The translations under genes were made by a program, and so were the position numbers. Positions 1-9,402 of a DNA stretch of 64,000 bases are shown piece after piece. This stretch comes from Edaphobacter flagellatus (lineage in GTDB: Bacteria > Acidobacteriota > Terriglobia > Terriglobales > Acidobacteriaceae): positions 496,001 to 560,000 of the forward strand of contig NZ_CP073697.1 in NCBI RefSeq assembly GCF_025264665.1, written 5' to 3'. A model generated the notes under the pieces. It did no database searches, was not told where the DNA came from, and was given only the letters and a program-made list of their open reading frames with translations. Within the stretch, counting starts at the first letter, position 1; the number at the start of each line of letters is the position of its first letter.

Positions 1-725
1 CAGCCAATTTCCTCACGGACGATATGGCCACGCCGCAGATCATCAGCAGCATCGCCGCCTACCTTCAGTTTGAAGTGCGTCCAGCCATCGGCGAGAGCTT
101 CCTTCGAGAGACGCCGGATCTTCTCCTCTGAGTAACCAAACCAGCCTACCGACGTGGTGTATGCGGGATACCCATTCTGCTCAAGGAGAGCCAGGCGCGC
201 TGCCTGTCCGTGATTTCTGGCCTCGGTGAGGATATCGCAGGCTTCGTGCGGAGTAATTGCATCATCGATATAGCGGAAGTCCACCGCTTTCAAAAGCTGG
301 CATGCCTCGAGATCGGTAAGCAACCGCCACAGCGGCTTCTTTTCAGCGCGCGCGTAGAGATCCCAGACAGCATTAACAAGGGCGCCTGTCGCCAGATGGA
401 TCACTCCCTTTTCGGGGCCCAGCCAGCGGAATTGGGAATCATCCGTAAGTTGCCGCGAGAAAGCGCACATGTCTTCGGTCAGCGAACTTAATGTGCGATT
501 GACAACATAGCGGGTGAGGTAATTCAGTGCTTCGACGACAAGATCGGTTCCGCGGCCCAGAGTAAAAGTGAGGCCATGCCCCTCAAGGCCAGAGTTTGTC
601 TCAAGAATGCAGTACGCTGCAGAATAATCAGGATCCTTATTAACAGCATCTGAGCCGATATGTTCGCGCGAAGTTGGAAAGCGCAGATCAATGACACGGG
701 CTCCGGTGATCGTTATTTCGCTCAA
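1..725 (-). CDS. L-fuconate dehydratase-like enolase-superfamily enzyme (3' end outside window)
   Basis: The reverse strand reads open from a TTG at 725 to the window edge, about 241 residues. The N-terminus reads SEITITGARVIDLRFPTS, followed by DPDYSAAY, FTLGRGTD, FRWLGPEKG and HFKLKVGGD. This pattern is typical of L-fuconate dehydratases (FucD/ENOSF1 group), which dehydrate L-fuconate to 2-keto-3-deoxy-L-fuconate; KLKVG is the start of the barrel with the catalytic Lys of the mandelate racemase/enolase superfamily. The metal-binding half lies outside the window. The TTG start is chosen because AAGGA sits about 10 bases upstream and the family's N-terminal strand begins right after it. It lies 56 bp downstream of an SDR gene on the same strand, probably in one operon. 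A related sugar-acid dehydratase is the main alternative. Confidence 0.85.
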   Translation of the reverse strand, partial: MSEITITGARVIDLRFPTSREHIGSDAVNKDPDYSAAYCILETNSGLEGHGLTFTLGRGTDLVVEALNYLTRYVVNRTLSSLTEDMCAFSRQLTDDSQFRWLGPEKGVIHLATGALVNAVWDLYARAEKKPLWRLLTDLEACQLLKAVDFRYIDDAITPHEACDILTEARNHGQAARLALLEQNGYPAYTTSVGWFGYSEEKIRRLSKEALADGWTHFKLKVGGDAADDLRRGHIVREEIG

Positions 726-781
726 TTTCTAAGTTTCCTTTTGTGTCAAAGTTATAAATTCGCTCTATGCATCGGCTCAGT

Positions 782-1531
782 TCAAGCCGCCGTCCATCCC
801 CCATCGATCGGCAGGACAGCTCCATTGATAAACTCCGCCTCTTTCGAACATAGATAGCGAACCATGGAGGCTACATCTTCAGGAGTTCCAAGCCGGCCGA
901 TTGGCTGTCGCGCCACCAACTCAGCACGAATCTTCTCTTTCTCATGAGAGTGATATTTCTCAAGGTAGCCTTCGACAAAGGGCGATTGAACCGTTCCCGG
1001 AGCGATGCAGTTAGCTCGCAACTCTTTTGGATAGTCGACTGCGATCTGTCGAGTCATCGCCTGCACCGCTCCTTTGCTGGCACAGTAGGCGAATCGCTGT
1101 TTCACTCCAACAGCTCCGGCGACAGACCCGATATTGACGATGGAGCCATGTGATTCGAGCAGGAGAGGAAACGCAGCCTTGGTCACCAGGAAGATGCTGT
1201 TTACATTGACGCGCATGACACGGTCGAAGTCCGCCTCAGAGGTTTGGGAGATATCACCGACCAAGCCAATGCCAGCGCAGTTAACCAAAATATCGAGGCG
1301 CGATAATGAGCCGATGGTCTTCATGATCGATGCCGTATCGGTCACGTCCATCGAAACAGCGCGGGCACCGGGAAGCTCTGCTGCGAGGGATTCACCCGCC
1401 GTGAGGTTGAGATCGGCGATAATCACCTGGGCACCTGCCCGGGCAAGTTCTCTTGCCGTCGCAGCACCAATCCCGCTGGCTCCTCCTGTCACAAGGGCAA
1501 CTTTATTTTCCAGGTAAAAGGCTTCCGTCAT
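782..1531 (-). CDS. SDR-family oxidoreductase, probable 2-keto-3-deoxy-L-fuconate dehydrogenase
   Basis: A 249-residue classical short-chain dehydrogenase. The Rossmann motif TGGASGIG is near residue 15, followed by the NAG motif (VNCAGIG), catalytic Ser in NIGSVAG and the YCASK (YxxxK) pair, with the C-terminus ending INGAVLPIDGGW as in this family. It lies directly upstream of the fuconate dehydratase gene. In the non-phosphorylative L-fucose pathway (Xanthomonas type) the dehydratase product is oxidised by an SDR, so that is the favoured role. It is inferred from context, because SDR sequences alone do not define substrate. It could instead oxidise L-fucose itself or another sugar acid. 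The start at 1531 gives the usual short lead before the first beta strand. Confidence 0.8.
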   Translation of the reverse strand: MTEAFYLENKVALVTGGASGIGAATARELARAGAQVIIADLNLTAGESLAAELPGARAVSMDVTDTASIMKTIGSLSRLDILVNCAGIGLVGDISQTSEADFDRVMRVNVNSIFLVTKAAFPLLLESHGSIVNIGSVAGAVGVKQRFAYCASKGAVQAMTRQIAVDYPKELRANCIAPGTVQSPFVEGYLEKYHSHEKEKIRAELVARQPIGRLGTPEDVASMVRYLCSKEAEFINGAVLPIDGGWTAA

Positions 1532-1608
1532 AGGTTGAAATCATACTCCCAAAAAAGAATATCCTGTTTTCCGGCATTCGTAAGCAAAGAATACTTTTAA
1601 AAGAAGAA

Positions 1609-1627
1609 CCCGGGCATAGCGCCCGGG
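1609..1627 (-). terminator. Intrinsic terminator of the propeller lipoprotein gene
   Basis: A perfect inverted repeat CCCGGGC / GCCCGGG with a 5-base loop lies 25 bases after the stop codon of the gene ending at 1653. On the minus strand it is followed by TTCTTCTTTT. It separates that gene from the SDR/dehydratase operon. Confidence 0.7.
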
Positions 1628-1652
1628 CCTCCAGCAAGCTGTGGTGTTCTTT

Positions 1653-3758
1653 TTAAGGTAGGGTCTGGAAACGTCCATTGCTCAGACCGAGAGCAAATGG
1701 CTGGTATACAGGCACGGCGGCTCCGATAACCTCGGTAATGAAGTTAGCCGGGCTTCCGGATGGTCCTTCATTAGCGATCCAGACATTGCCGGACTGGTCG
1801 ATCACAATCGAACGCCCCACCGAAAGATAGCTTGAACTCAGTTGCAGCCCGTTTGAGAACAGCGGAGTGCCCAGAGCACTGATCTCCGTCAGGCTGCCGG
1901 AACCTCCCGTATTCGCTGTCCAGATATTGGATCGGCCATCGAGCGCGATAGAGGTCGGCAGGGAGAGACCACCCAAGCCGGCTGCGGTTGGCCATCCACT
2001 CGCTATGGAGTAGCTGGTGGCGCTTCCGGTCAGAAATGGAATCACGCTGTTCGCGTTCGTGGATGAAGCGTACACACCATTCGCGTTGGCTGCAATGCCA
2101 TAGCTGTCGGTAGGAACTGTGAACTGCGTCGTTGTATAGCCGTTCAAGTAGTTGGGAGACCCCGAGGATCCTGCAGTCACTTGCGAGATAAAGTTGCTGC
2201 CTGACGAAACCCAGATCGCCTGGCTGGAATCCACCATAATGTGAATCGGATAGGGACCGACCACCGAGGAAATCTGTACTGGCGTGGTGGCGGTTGTGGC
2301 GGAAGCGCCATGGGGAATCATATAAAGCGACGTACCGGTATCTGTTGTGAAATAGATATTGCTTATGGTGTCGCCGTTGCCATTACCACCATCGGCGAAG
2401 ACAGCCAGTGGAGCAGCCGCTGTTGTGTAGGTCAATATGCTTTGATCAAATGGATTGTATCTAGAAATCGTATTTGCGCTACGCGAGGCGTACCATACAT
2501 TGCCCGACGCATCCACGACTGCACCACCACGGGCACCTCCACCGAGGGAGACACAAGCATTTGGTACGCCGGAAGAAGAGATCATGGAAAGATTTCCCGT
2601 CGCGTCCTGCCCATTGGCAATCCAGATATTGCCATTAGCATCCACGTTGAGTTCCTCGGGCATGCTGATGAAGTTACCATTACCAGTGCCGCACGTACTG
2701 GTCGAACTATAGGTAACAGAAATGGTCCAGTCCGACGGCGCGGCAGCTAGAGTGGGCTGAAACGACGATCCAACAGCGGGTATCAGGTTATACAGATTTT
2801 GAAGATTTGTGGTGCTGCCATTGGTGGGGTTGGCAAGCATGTAATAAAGCGCCTGCAACACATCCGTAGCCTGAGGGAAAGCTGCCGTACGATAGGGGCG
2901 CGATGTCACACTTGTGTCGGGAGGCGTCGCGTTGGCGAATAGCGTTGTGCACGGCGTGGCGCTCGCTGATGCGTTGTTGACGCATGATGCGATGATGTTC
3001 GCCAATGCATTAATCTTTGCAGTCTGCGGGGTCACAGTCACACTTGCGGATCCAGCACTTCCCGTAATGACTTTAGAGGTAATCGCTGTACCGTTTGCAG
3101 GGTCGACAAGATTGGAAATTGTCGACAGAGCGTTGACAATGGCGCGCTTCGAGATACTGATACCATCAGCACCAAAACTCTCGGTGACCGGATTGAAATA
3201 CTGCTGCAATGCAACCATACTTGCCACCGTTGTAGCTTCCGACAAACTAATGAAGCTTGATGCATTAATCTGGCTGCATGTACCGAACACTCCAAGAAAC
3301 ACTGCGGCTGTATTGTTGACAGACGGATCGTGAGTATTGATGGTGTTACCGCCCTGCGCTACGACGTAAACCAGCGGATCGCCTGTGACCGGGCACGAAA
3401 AATTATTTCCTGACGTTGTCTGACCATTTGTGGCGCTTTTGGAGAAAGAAAACGAGCCGTGTCCATCGTCTGCTGAACTTGTAACTGCTGCTACGATTGG
3501 CGCTCCATTTACACCACCAGACGGGTCTCCAGATCCCATACCGGATTGTCCGGCATAGTAAAGAGTGACTGTAGCAAAGGCGACCGGCTGGCTACCGCCG
3601 TGAACACTACCGCTAAGCTGACCTCCGGAAGTCAGGGGCGTTGCCGTCGGAGCGGTGGACGCCATATTTGAACAGCCAACATTCAACAAGACGCTGGCTG
3701 TCAGCAAGCTGAATAAAGATATCTGTCCTGCCCTTTGAACGAAATGAATGCCGTTCAT
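1653..3758 (-). CDS. Secreted lipoprotein with NHL/Vgb-like beta-propeller
   Basis: A 701-residue protein with a lipoprotein signal peptide: hydrophobic stretch, then LNVGC lipobox with Cys near residue 29. A Thr/Ser/Gly-rich domain resembling a carboxypeptidase-regulatory-like beta fold follows (GSVHGGSQPVAFATVTLYYA). The C-terminal half, roughly residues 330-690, has repeated blades of the type NIWIANG, NVWYASR, NIWTANT and NVWIANE, the pattern of virginiamycin-B-lyase-like/NHL propellers. No enzymatic residues can be assigned, so a binding or scaffold role at the envelope is inferred. The start is supported by GGAGGG nine bases upstream of ATG 3758. Genes of this style are common in acidobacterial genomes (general knowledge). 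Confidence 0.75.
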   Translation of the reverse strand: MNGIHFVQRAGQISLFSLLTASVLLNVGCSNMASTAPTATPLTSGGQLSGSVHGGSQPVAFATVTLYYAGQSGMGSGDPSGGVNGAPIVAAVTSSADDGHGSFSFSKSATNGQTTSGNNFSCPVTGDPLVYVVAQGGNTINTHDPSVNNTAAVFLGVFGTCSQINASSFISLSEATTVASMVALQQYFNPVTESFGADGISISKRAIVNALSTISNLVDPANGTAITSKVITGSAGSASVTVTPQTAKINALANIIASCVNNASASATPCTTLFANATPPDTSVTSRPYRTAAFPQATDVLQALYYMLANPTNGSTTNLQNLYNLIPAVGSSFQPTLAAAPSDWTISVTYSSTSTCGTGNGNFISMPEELNVDANGNIWIANGQDATGNLSMISSSGVPNACVSLGGGARGGAVVDASGNVWYASRSANTISRYNPFDQSILTYTTAAAPLAVFADGGNGNGDTISNIYFTTDTGTSLYMIPHGASATTATTPVQISSVVGPYPIHIMVDSSQAIWVSSGSNFISQVTAGSSGSPNYLNGYTTTQFTVPTDSYGIAANANGVYASSTNANSVIPFLTGSATSYSIASGWPTAAGLGGLSLPTSIALDGRSNIWTANTGGSGSLTEISALGTPLFSNGLQLSSSYLSVGRSIVIDQSGNVWIANEGPSGSPANFITEVIGAAVPVYQPFALGLSNGRFQTLP

Positions 3759-3797
3759 CTGAAATACCCTCCAAAGGTAAGTGGCGCAAAGTCGCGC

Positions 3798-3986
3798 TCA
3801 AAACTGGTTGTTCACGTTCATGTCCACCAGATGTTCAGCAAAAGCAGCAATGAGGAGGTGGTTCATTTCCGTTAGTGGCTTGCCGGAAACTCGCGATAGT
3901 TGATCCCGCTGCATGTGCAGTCCAGAATCGACAGAAGGTCGAATCGTTACAGTCAGCTCCGGCGAGGAAGGAAATAGGTGTTTCAT
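3798..3986 (-). CDS. Possible small hypothetical protein
   Basis: A 62-residue open frame lies upstream of the propeller lipoprotein gene, on the same strand and 39 bases before its start. It begins MKHLFPSSPELTVTIRPSV and has no recognised motif, signal peptide or membrane segment. No convincing ribosome-binding site precedes ATG 3986. It may be real, or simply the open leader region of the lipoprotein gene. Confidence 0.2.
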   Translation of the reverse strand: MKHLFPSSPELTVTIRPSVDSGLHMQRDQLSRVSGKPLTEMNHLLIAAFAEHLVDMNVNNQF

Positions 3987-4186
3987 AGCTCATGTGGAGC
4001 ATACCGGGGCGCTTAGAAAACTCTCATTGCACTTTTGGGGGAACGATGATCCCCAGCAGTGGGAGTCTGTTATCTCCCGCCACAAGCTGCTATCGTGTTC
4101 AGCGTGGCTCTTATAACAGTACCGAAACTGGCGGAGAAAACGCTAAACGCGGCAATACTCTAATTTAGGAATCTTTTCTGCACTCT

Positions 4187-6004
4187 ATGACGACCTCCAC
4201 TCCCGCTCCTTCCTTCGAATCGCCGTCAGTTTATGCAACACGCAATCGCTTCCTTCTGCTCGTTGCAGGTCTGGGCGGACTGCTCTATGGAGTGGATATC
4301 GGCATTATTGGAGGTGCGCTGCCCTATCTTGAGGCCACTTCCGGGCTCAATGCCGGGCAGCTCTCTATCATCGTTGCCGCTGTTTTGCTGGGCAGTGTCT
4401 TCTCAACCTTGTTTGCTGGATTGCTTGCAGACTGGATGGGAAGGCGCCCATTGATGATTGTCAGCGGGCTGACCTTCGTGCTCAGCATTCCAATGATTGC
4501 TCTCTCGCACGGCTACGGTCCGCTGTTCTTTGGCAGACTGCTGCAGGGAATCAGTGGCGGGTTGATCGGTGTTGTCGTGCCGCTCTATCTCGCAGAATGT
4601 CTGCCAGCATCGAACCGCGGCAAGGGCACCGGAATGTTCCAGTGGCTGCTGACGCTCGGTATTGTCTCCGCAGCCATTATTGGTATCTATTACAGCTATC
4701 GCGTCGAAGACGTCGCGAGAACTGCCGATGCCAATGCAGTGTTTGCGTTTAAAGACAACGCATGGAGAAGCATCTTCTGGGTTTCGCTTCCCCCAGGTAT
4801 TTTATTTGTGATTGGAAGCATGTTTGTTGCGGAGTCTCCGCGCTGGCTGTTTTTGCGCGGTAAGAAAGAGAAGGCACTGGCTGCGCTGCAACGCACAAAA
4901 CCCCGGGCGCAAGCTGAGGCCGAACTTAAAGAAATGGAGCAGATCGCACTCGCAGCAAAAGACTCCGGAAATACGAATACGCCCACTAAGGATTCTTTAT
5001 TGCGACGGAAGTATATTATTCCGTTTCTTCTGGCTTGCATCATTCTCTTCTGCAATACGGCAACCGGCGTCAATTCGATTATTGGCTATAACACCAGCAT
5101 CCTTCTGCAGAGTGGCCTGGCCGACATTCAAGCGCATTGGGGATATGTCATTTTCACCGTCATCAACTTTCTGATGACGATCATCGGTATGTCGCTGGTC
5201 GACCGCAAGGGGCGCAAGTTCCTATTGATGGTGGGAACGACCGGGATTACCGTTTCACTGATCGTGATTGCTCTGCTCTTTCACTCCACTGAAAAGTTGA
5301 ATCGCGATTGCCGTAGTGCTGTACAGGCATTAGTTACTCCCGACCAGGCACTGACACTTCCCTTCACCGCACCGCAGGCAAAGCTGTTCCTGGATGCTTC
5401 AGGTGGACAGACTTCAGAGATCAGCAGCGATCATGCATCGCTCGCTGTCATTTATTCATATGGAGATTTCACAGCTGCAACCAGCTACGTCCGCACAGAC
5501 GATCCAACAGCTCCTCCTATCAAGATCACACGAGAAAGCTCAATCCCCTCGACCAAAGTAGAGGCATTCTTCAAAAATCCATTCGCTGATCTCGATGCGG
5601 CTCGTACGGCTCCACTCAAGATTGAACGAGCGCTGGTTGGTCAGGTTCCAAGCTCAAGCCATGGTTGGCTCGTCGCTCTTGGCTTGTATTCATTTATGTC
5701 GTTCTTTGCCATAGGACCAGGAGTATGCGTTTGGCTAGCGCTGTCAGAGTTGATGCCCACCCGGATTCGTTCAAACGGAATGAGTGTTGCGCTGGTCATC
5801 AACCAACTTGTCTCAACCATATTGGCGGGAATCTTCCTGCCCGTTGTCAGCAAGTATGGCTATTCCACTATATTTTTCCTCTTTGCGGGCTTTACCTTAA
5901 TCTATCTGGCGGTCGCGATCTTCTTTCTGCCTGAGACGAAAGGCAAAACGCTGGAAGAGATCGAATACTATTTCGAGACCGGCCAAGAGGTCGGCACTCG
6001 CTAG
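4187..6004 (+). CDS. Sugar-porter MFS transporter with a large extra-membrane insertion
   Basis: A 605-residue protein of the MFS sugar porter family. Visible family signatures are GGLLYGVDIGIIGG in the first helix, DWMGRRPL between helices 2 and 3, ESPRWLFLRGK after helix 6, DRKGRKFLL in the second half, and PETKGKTLEEIE at the C-terminus. It should import a sugar by proton symport. It is over 100 residues longer than usual porters (about 450-500). The extra stretch, roughly residues 365-485, is hydrophilic and lies between two membrane helices in the second half, where an extracytoplasmic loop is expected. It is a single gene whose neighbours do not define the sugar. Confidence 0.9.
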   Translation: MTTSTPAPSFESPSVYATRNRFLLLVAGLGGLLYGVDIGIIGGALPYLEATSGLNAGQLSIIVAAVLLGSVFSTLFAGLLADWMGRRPLMIVSGLTFVLSIPMIALSHGYGPLFFGRLLQGISGGLIGVVVPLYLAECLPASNRGKGTGMFQWLLTLGIVSAAIIGIYYSYRVEDVARTADANAVFAFKDNAWRSIFWVSLPPGILFVIGSMFVAESPRWLFLRGKKEKALAALQRTKPRAQAEAELKEMEQIALAAKDSGNTNTPTKDSLLRRKYIIPFLLACIILFCNTATGVNSIIGYNTSILLQSGLADIQAHWGYVIFTVINFLMTIIGMSLVDRKGRKFLLMVGTTGITVSLIVIALLFHSTEKLNRDCRSAVQALVTPDQALTLPFTAPQAKLFLDASGGQTSEISSDHASLAVIYSYGDFTAATSYVRTDDPTAPPIKITRESSIPSTKVEAFFKNPFADLDAARTAPLKIERALVGQVPSSSHGWLVALGLYSFMSFFAIGPGVCVWLALSELMPTRIRSNGMSVALVINQLVSTILAGIFLPVVSKYGYSTIFFLFAGFTLIYLAVAIFFLPETKGKTLEEIEYYFETGQEVGTR

Positions 6005-6116
6005 GTGTCTGAAGAATCGGGATTTTCTTGTTTCGCAGACAACTTTTCATCAACCAGATTTACTCTATCGGAGTATAGTTCTAACAACTTTTGACTGCAC
6101 GACTGGAGATACTTTC

Positions 6117-6875
6117 ATGCGCTTCAACCAATTGACTCTGGCAGCGTCCCTCACACTTTCTACGGCCCTCATGCTCGGAGGCTGCAAGAGCTCGACTCCG
6201 GCAACGAATGAAGCAGCAGCCCCTGCAGCTCCGGCGCCTGCGTCACAGCCTGCGGCAGCTCCCGCAACAACGCCGGTTGCTGCGCCTGCCACAACTCCTG
6301 CGCCTGCTCCCGCGCCGGTAGCAGCTGCGCCAGTTGCCAAACCGGCAGCTCCAGTGGCTCCTCCTGCTCCGAAGACTCTTACGGCTCCTACCGGAGCAAC
6401 TGTCTCCGTTACGATTAATCAGCAACTGAGCGCCAGCAAGAATAACGTTGGCGATGGCTTTACCGGAGAACTCTCTGCCCCAGTTACGACATCCGGCGGT
6501 GCGACTGTATTCCCAAGGGGAACGAGCGTCTCAGGAACCGTCGTGGCAGCTAAAGGCCGTGGCAAATTCAAGGGCGCTGGCGATCTTGGAATTCAGATTA
6601 CGGAGATCGGTGGCCATCGCGTAAACACCAATGAATACGAAAAGGCTGAGAAGGGCAAAGGCAAGCGGACAGCTACGGTCATCGGTGGCGGCGCAGGCCT
6701 GGGCGCTCTGATTGGTGGTTTGGCCGGCGGCGGCAAGGGCGCTGCCATCGGCGCGCTGGCGGGTGCAGGTGCTGGAACAGCTGGAGCTGCCTATACCGGC
6801 AACAAGGATGTCGTTATCCCCGCCGAATCGGTCATCAGCTTTCACTTGACGGCTCCGGTCACCATCACGAAGTAA
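6117..6875 (+). CDS. Glycine-zipper lipoprotein with Ala/Pro-rich linker
   Basis: A 252-residue protein with a lipoprotein signal ending ALMLGGC (Cys near residue 23). Residues 30-85 form a low-complexity Ala/Pro linker. A beta-rich domain follows (GATVSVTINQQLSASKNNVG, FPRGTSVSGTVV), then a glycine-zipper stretch near residues 185-220 (GGGAGLGALIGGLAGGGKGA). Glycine-zipper lipoproteins are usually anchored in the outer membrane and linked to envelope integrity; the exact function is unknown. A GGAG ribosome-binding site eight bases before ATG 6117 fixes the start. A strong terminator follows. Confidence 0.8.
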   Translation: MRFNQLTLAASLTLSTALMLGGCKSSTPATNEAAAPAAPAPASQPAAAPATTPVAAPATTPAPAPAPVAAAPVAKPAAPVAPPAPKTLTAPTGATVSVTINQQLSASKNNVGDGFTGELSAPVTTSGGATVFPRGTSVSGTVVAAKGRGKFKGAGDLGIQITEIGGHRVNTNEYEKAEKGKGKRTATVIGGGAGLGALIGGLAGGGKGAAIGALAGAGAGTAGAAYTGNKDVVIPAESVISFHLTAPVTITK

Positions 6876-6899
6876 TTCATCGCGTTTTACACTTGTTAT

Positions 6900-6936
6900 C
6901 TGGGCGCCTGTGATTCAGGCGCCCAGATGCTTTTTT
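6900..6936 (+). terminator. Rho-independent terminator
   Basis: An 11-bp perfect stem CTGGGCGCCTG / CAGGCGCCCAG with loop TGATT is followed by ATGC and six T residues. It lies 25 bases after the stop of the glycine-zipper lipoprotein and ends that transcript before engB. Confidence 0.9.
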
Positions 6937-6970
6937 GCAGCCAACTCTATCCGGTGGATAAACTGGGGCT

Positions 6971-7582
6971 ATGCGGATGCATCCTGTCTTTCTTCTCTCA
7001 GCTACCGATGCGGCTCACTTTCCTGCGGAATCGAAGACCCATGATGCTCCTGAAATTGCATTCCTAGGGCGCTCGAATGTCGGTAAATCTTCGCTGATCA
7101 ATTCCTTGCTAGGGTCAAAGGAAGCCAGGGTTTCGTCGACGCCGGGCCGGACACGGGCTATTAATTTCTTTGCCCTCTATGAAACCCCGGGCGGAAGAAA
7201 AAAAGCTACTCCATTTTTGATATTCGCTGACCTGCCCGGTTATGGCTACGCCAAGATATCGAAATCGATCTCGGCCGAGTGGCCAAAATTTATTGAGCCT
7301 TATTTGGCGGAACGAGAGACGCTTGCCCTCTGTGTCTGCCTGGTGGATACCAACATCCCTCCCCAGGAGAGCGATCATCAACTGATCACCTACCTGAAGC
7401 AACAGCAGCGCCCTTTTGTTGTAGTAGGTACGAAAGCAGACCGACTCTCTAAGAATGTCCTTGCGAAAAATCTGGCTGCTTTAAAGCACGCGCATGGACT
7501 CGATGAGATTCTTCCTATTTCATCAAAGACCGAGGCAGGGATAAAAACTTTGTGGCAGGCGATTGCGGCAACAATCAGTTAG
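6971..7582 (+). CDS. engB: Ribosome biogenesis GTPase EngB (YihA/YsxC)
   Basis: A 203-residue protein of the usual EngB length. All G motifs are visible: G1 GRSNVGKSS near residue 33, G2 in STPGRTRAINFF, G3 DLPGYGYAK, G4 GTKADRL and G5 SSKT. EngB is a small cytoplasmic GTPase needed for large ribosomal subunit assembly. It follows a strong terminator, so it has its own transcription start. It converges with the acyltransferase gene, whose stop lies only eight bases away. Confidence 0.95.
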   Translation: MRMHPVFLLSATDAAHFPAESKTHDAPEIAFLGRSNVGKSSLINSLLGSKEARVSSTPGRTRAINFFALYETPGGRKKATPFLIFADLPGYGYAKISKSISAEWPKFIEPYLAERETLALCVCLVDTNIPPQESDHQLITYLKQQQRPFVVVGTKADRLSKNVLAKNLAALKHAHGLDEILPISSKTEAGIKTLWQAIAATIS

Positions 7583-7590
7583 TACGTTGA

Positions 7591-8178
7591 TCAGACGGAA
7601 TGCAGCGGTTTCGCAGGCACTCCAGCTACAATCGCCCCTGCAGAAACATCCCGGGTAACAACTGCATTCGCTCCGATGGTTGCACCGTCACCAATGGTGA
7701 CACCACTTAGCACGGTCACTCCCCTGCCAATCCAGACCTCATTGCCGATAGAAATTGCCTTCGCCATGTGCCCAGCGTCTCTTAGCGGTATTCCATCCGC
7801 ACGGGTATGGTTCGCATCGCGTACGCTCGTGTATTCGCCGATCATTGTGCCTGATCCGATACGGATGCCTTCCATCGCAACCAAATGAACTCCCCGGGAG
7901 ATTACTACACGATCACCCAAAATAATCCTGGCTGCTCCTTGTGTCTCAAGATGCAGGTCTGGATAAATCAGCGCCTCATCTCCAAAGAGGATGTTTCCTG
8001 TTCCATACACCGATGTGCGCCCCAAAACGACCACAGACGTCGGCAATTTTGCACGTAGCTGCGATGCGAGTGAAGCATGGCAATAGACGCGCCACAGCGA
8101 TTCGCGAAGCGCACCGCTTGCACGCAGAAGAGCCTGCAATGGAGTAACGAGCATGCTTTTTAGCGTTGAATGAGCCAT
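7591..8178 (-). CDS. Left-handed beta-helix acyltransferase (hexapeptide repeat)
   Basis: A hexapeptide-repeat transferase. An amphipathic N-terminus is followed by repeated coils such as [41 protein letters not shown] and [13 protein letters not shown], ending with [10 protein letters not shown], typical of the WcaF/maltose O-acetyltransferase group. It probably O-acetylates a sugar of the surface polysaccharide. The frame is open up to ATG 8235, but that start overlaps the upstream glycosyltransferase by 49 bases. ATG 8178 (MAHSTLKS) lies eight bases after that gene's stop and is preferred. It is co-directional with the glycosyltransferase at 8187-9227, probably an operon. Confidence 0.85.
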   Translation of the reverse strand: MAHSTLKSMLVTPLQALLRASGALRESLWRVYCHASLASQLRAKLPTSVVVLGRTSVYGTGNILFGDEALIYPDLHLETQGAARIILGDRVVISRGVHLVAMEGIRIGSGTMIGEYTSVRDANHTRADGIPLRDAGHMAKAISIGNEVWIGRGVTVLSGVTIGDGATIGANAVVTRDVSAGAIVAGVPAKPLHSV

Positions 8179-8186
8179 AGCCAGGG

Positions 8187-9227
8187 TTACCACGGCCTCG
8201 GGGGCGAGACGCGGCCACCCTGAGTATCCTTCCATGCCTGATTCATCAGAGAGATCAACGTTCTGTAATATTGCCCTCTTTCCCTGCGCTGTGGAGCCCG
8301 GCTGAAGCGATTGCGTATAACGGTGAGCCTATACATGGCAAGCTCGCTCCATTTGGCCATATAAACCTGTGGCCCATGATGCTTACGGTAATAAAGCAAC
8401 GTGCTGCGCATTCGCCACATGATTACCTGTGCTGTCATCGATGAGAATTCCAGGGTTGTCTTCAGCTGGCGGGAAGACTCTCCTCCTATATGGACGACGA
8501 CAACATCCGGCCAGTACCAGATGGAGTAACCCGCCTGTTTGATCCTTTTACAGAGATCCACCTCTTCGTAGTAAAGAAAGAACGCCGGATCAAACAAACC
8601 GATGTTTTTGAGAACCTCGGGGCGAATGATGGAAAAAGCTCCCGGAACCCAATCGACCGAAGCTGGCTGGTCTCTGTCGGCCCATGTCCGGTCGAAGTGC
8701 CCAAAAAATCTGGATTTAGGAAACATGCCCGCCAAACCTGACATCACGACGAGATCATGAATGATGCTATGGAATGAACGCGAAGATGGTTGCCAGTCCC
8801 CATTTCTTCCTACCAGCCTGGCACCGCCAAGGCCACAATTCGGCTCGCTATCCATGTGCTGAATAGCTTTTTCAAGCGCACCATCCTGAAAGAAGGCATC
8901 AGAGTTCAGCAGAACAAAATATCGCCCTTTTGCCTGCTCCAGAGCCAGATTATTTGCTGCTCCGAAGCCAAGGTTCACTTCACTTTTAAGTAGCTTGACC
9001 TCAGGGAAGTCCTTCTCGACCATCTCTGGGGAACCGTCTGACGAATGATTGTCGACGACGAGTATCTCGATCCGGAGATTCCCCGACTCGCGGATGACCG
9101 ATTCAATACACTCCCTTAAGATCTCCCTCGTATTAAAGGAGACAATGACGATTGAAGCATCGCATTCGTGGCAGTCCGGGGCCGTCTGTAACACAGTGCC
9201 TTCAGTATACGAATAAGACTGATTCAA
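8187..9227 (-). CDS. GT2 family glycosyltransferase (rhamnosyltransferase-like)
   Basis: A 346-residue GT-A fold enzyme. It shows [20 protein letters not shown] at residues 25-44, [19 protein letters not shown]-type spacing, LLNSDAFF (DxD-like metal site) and the acceptor-side motif [13 protein letters not shown]. This pattern is typical of WbbL-type rhamnosyltransferases. It would transfer a sugar in the cytoplasm onto a lipid-linked polysaccharide precursor. The donor sugar cannot be read from the sequence. It is divergent from the glycosyltransferase at 9403 across about 175 bases, which should hold both promoters. Confidence 0.9.
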   Translation of the reverse strand: MNQSYSYTEGTVLQTAPDCHECDASIVIVSFNTREILRECIESVIRESGNLRIEILVVDNHSSDGSPEMVEKDFPEVKLLKSEVNLGFGAANNLALEQAKGRYFVLLNSDAFFQDGALEKAIQHMDSEPNCGLGGARLVGRNGDWQPSSRSFHSIIHDLVVMSGLAGMFPKSRFFGHFDRTWADRDQPASVDWVPGAFSIIRPEVLKNIGLFDPAFFLYYEEVDLCKRIKQAGYSIWYWPDVVVVHIGGESSRQLKTTLEFSSMTAQVIMWRMRSTLLYYRKHHGPQVYMAKWSELAMYRLTVIRNRFSRAPQRRERGQYYRTLISLMNQAWKDTQGGRVSPPRPW

Positions 9228-9402
9228 ACTAAACCTTTTGTGCGGACATATAGGTCACCAGAGTGAAGTGACTTGTGGAGCTTCACGGAAGCTGCCAGAG
9301 ATACTGACTCAACCCGAAGCATCCTGTATTCTTCATGAAGAATTCGTAGTGCTTACACTTTGATCGCTTCCAGCCTAAACAATCTTCTGAGGTTCTCGCA
9401 TC

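Noticed and set aside
6200-6370. Repetitive Ala/Pro-coding DNA suggesting a tandem repeat array
   Set aside because: The units are irregular GCN/CCN codons of a low-complexity protein linker, without a conserved DNA repeat.
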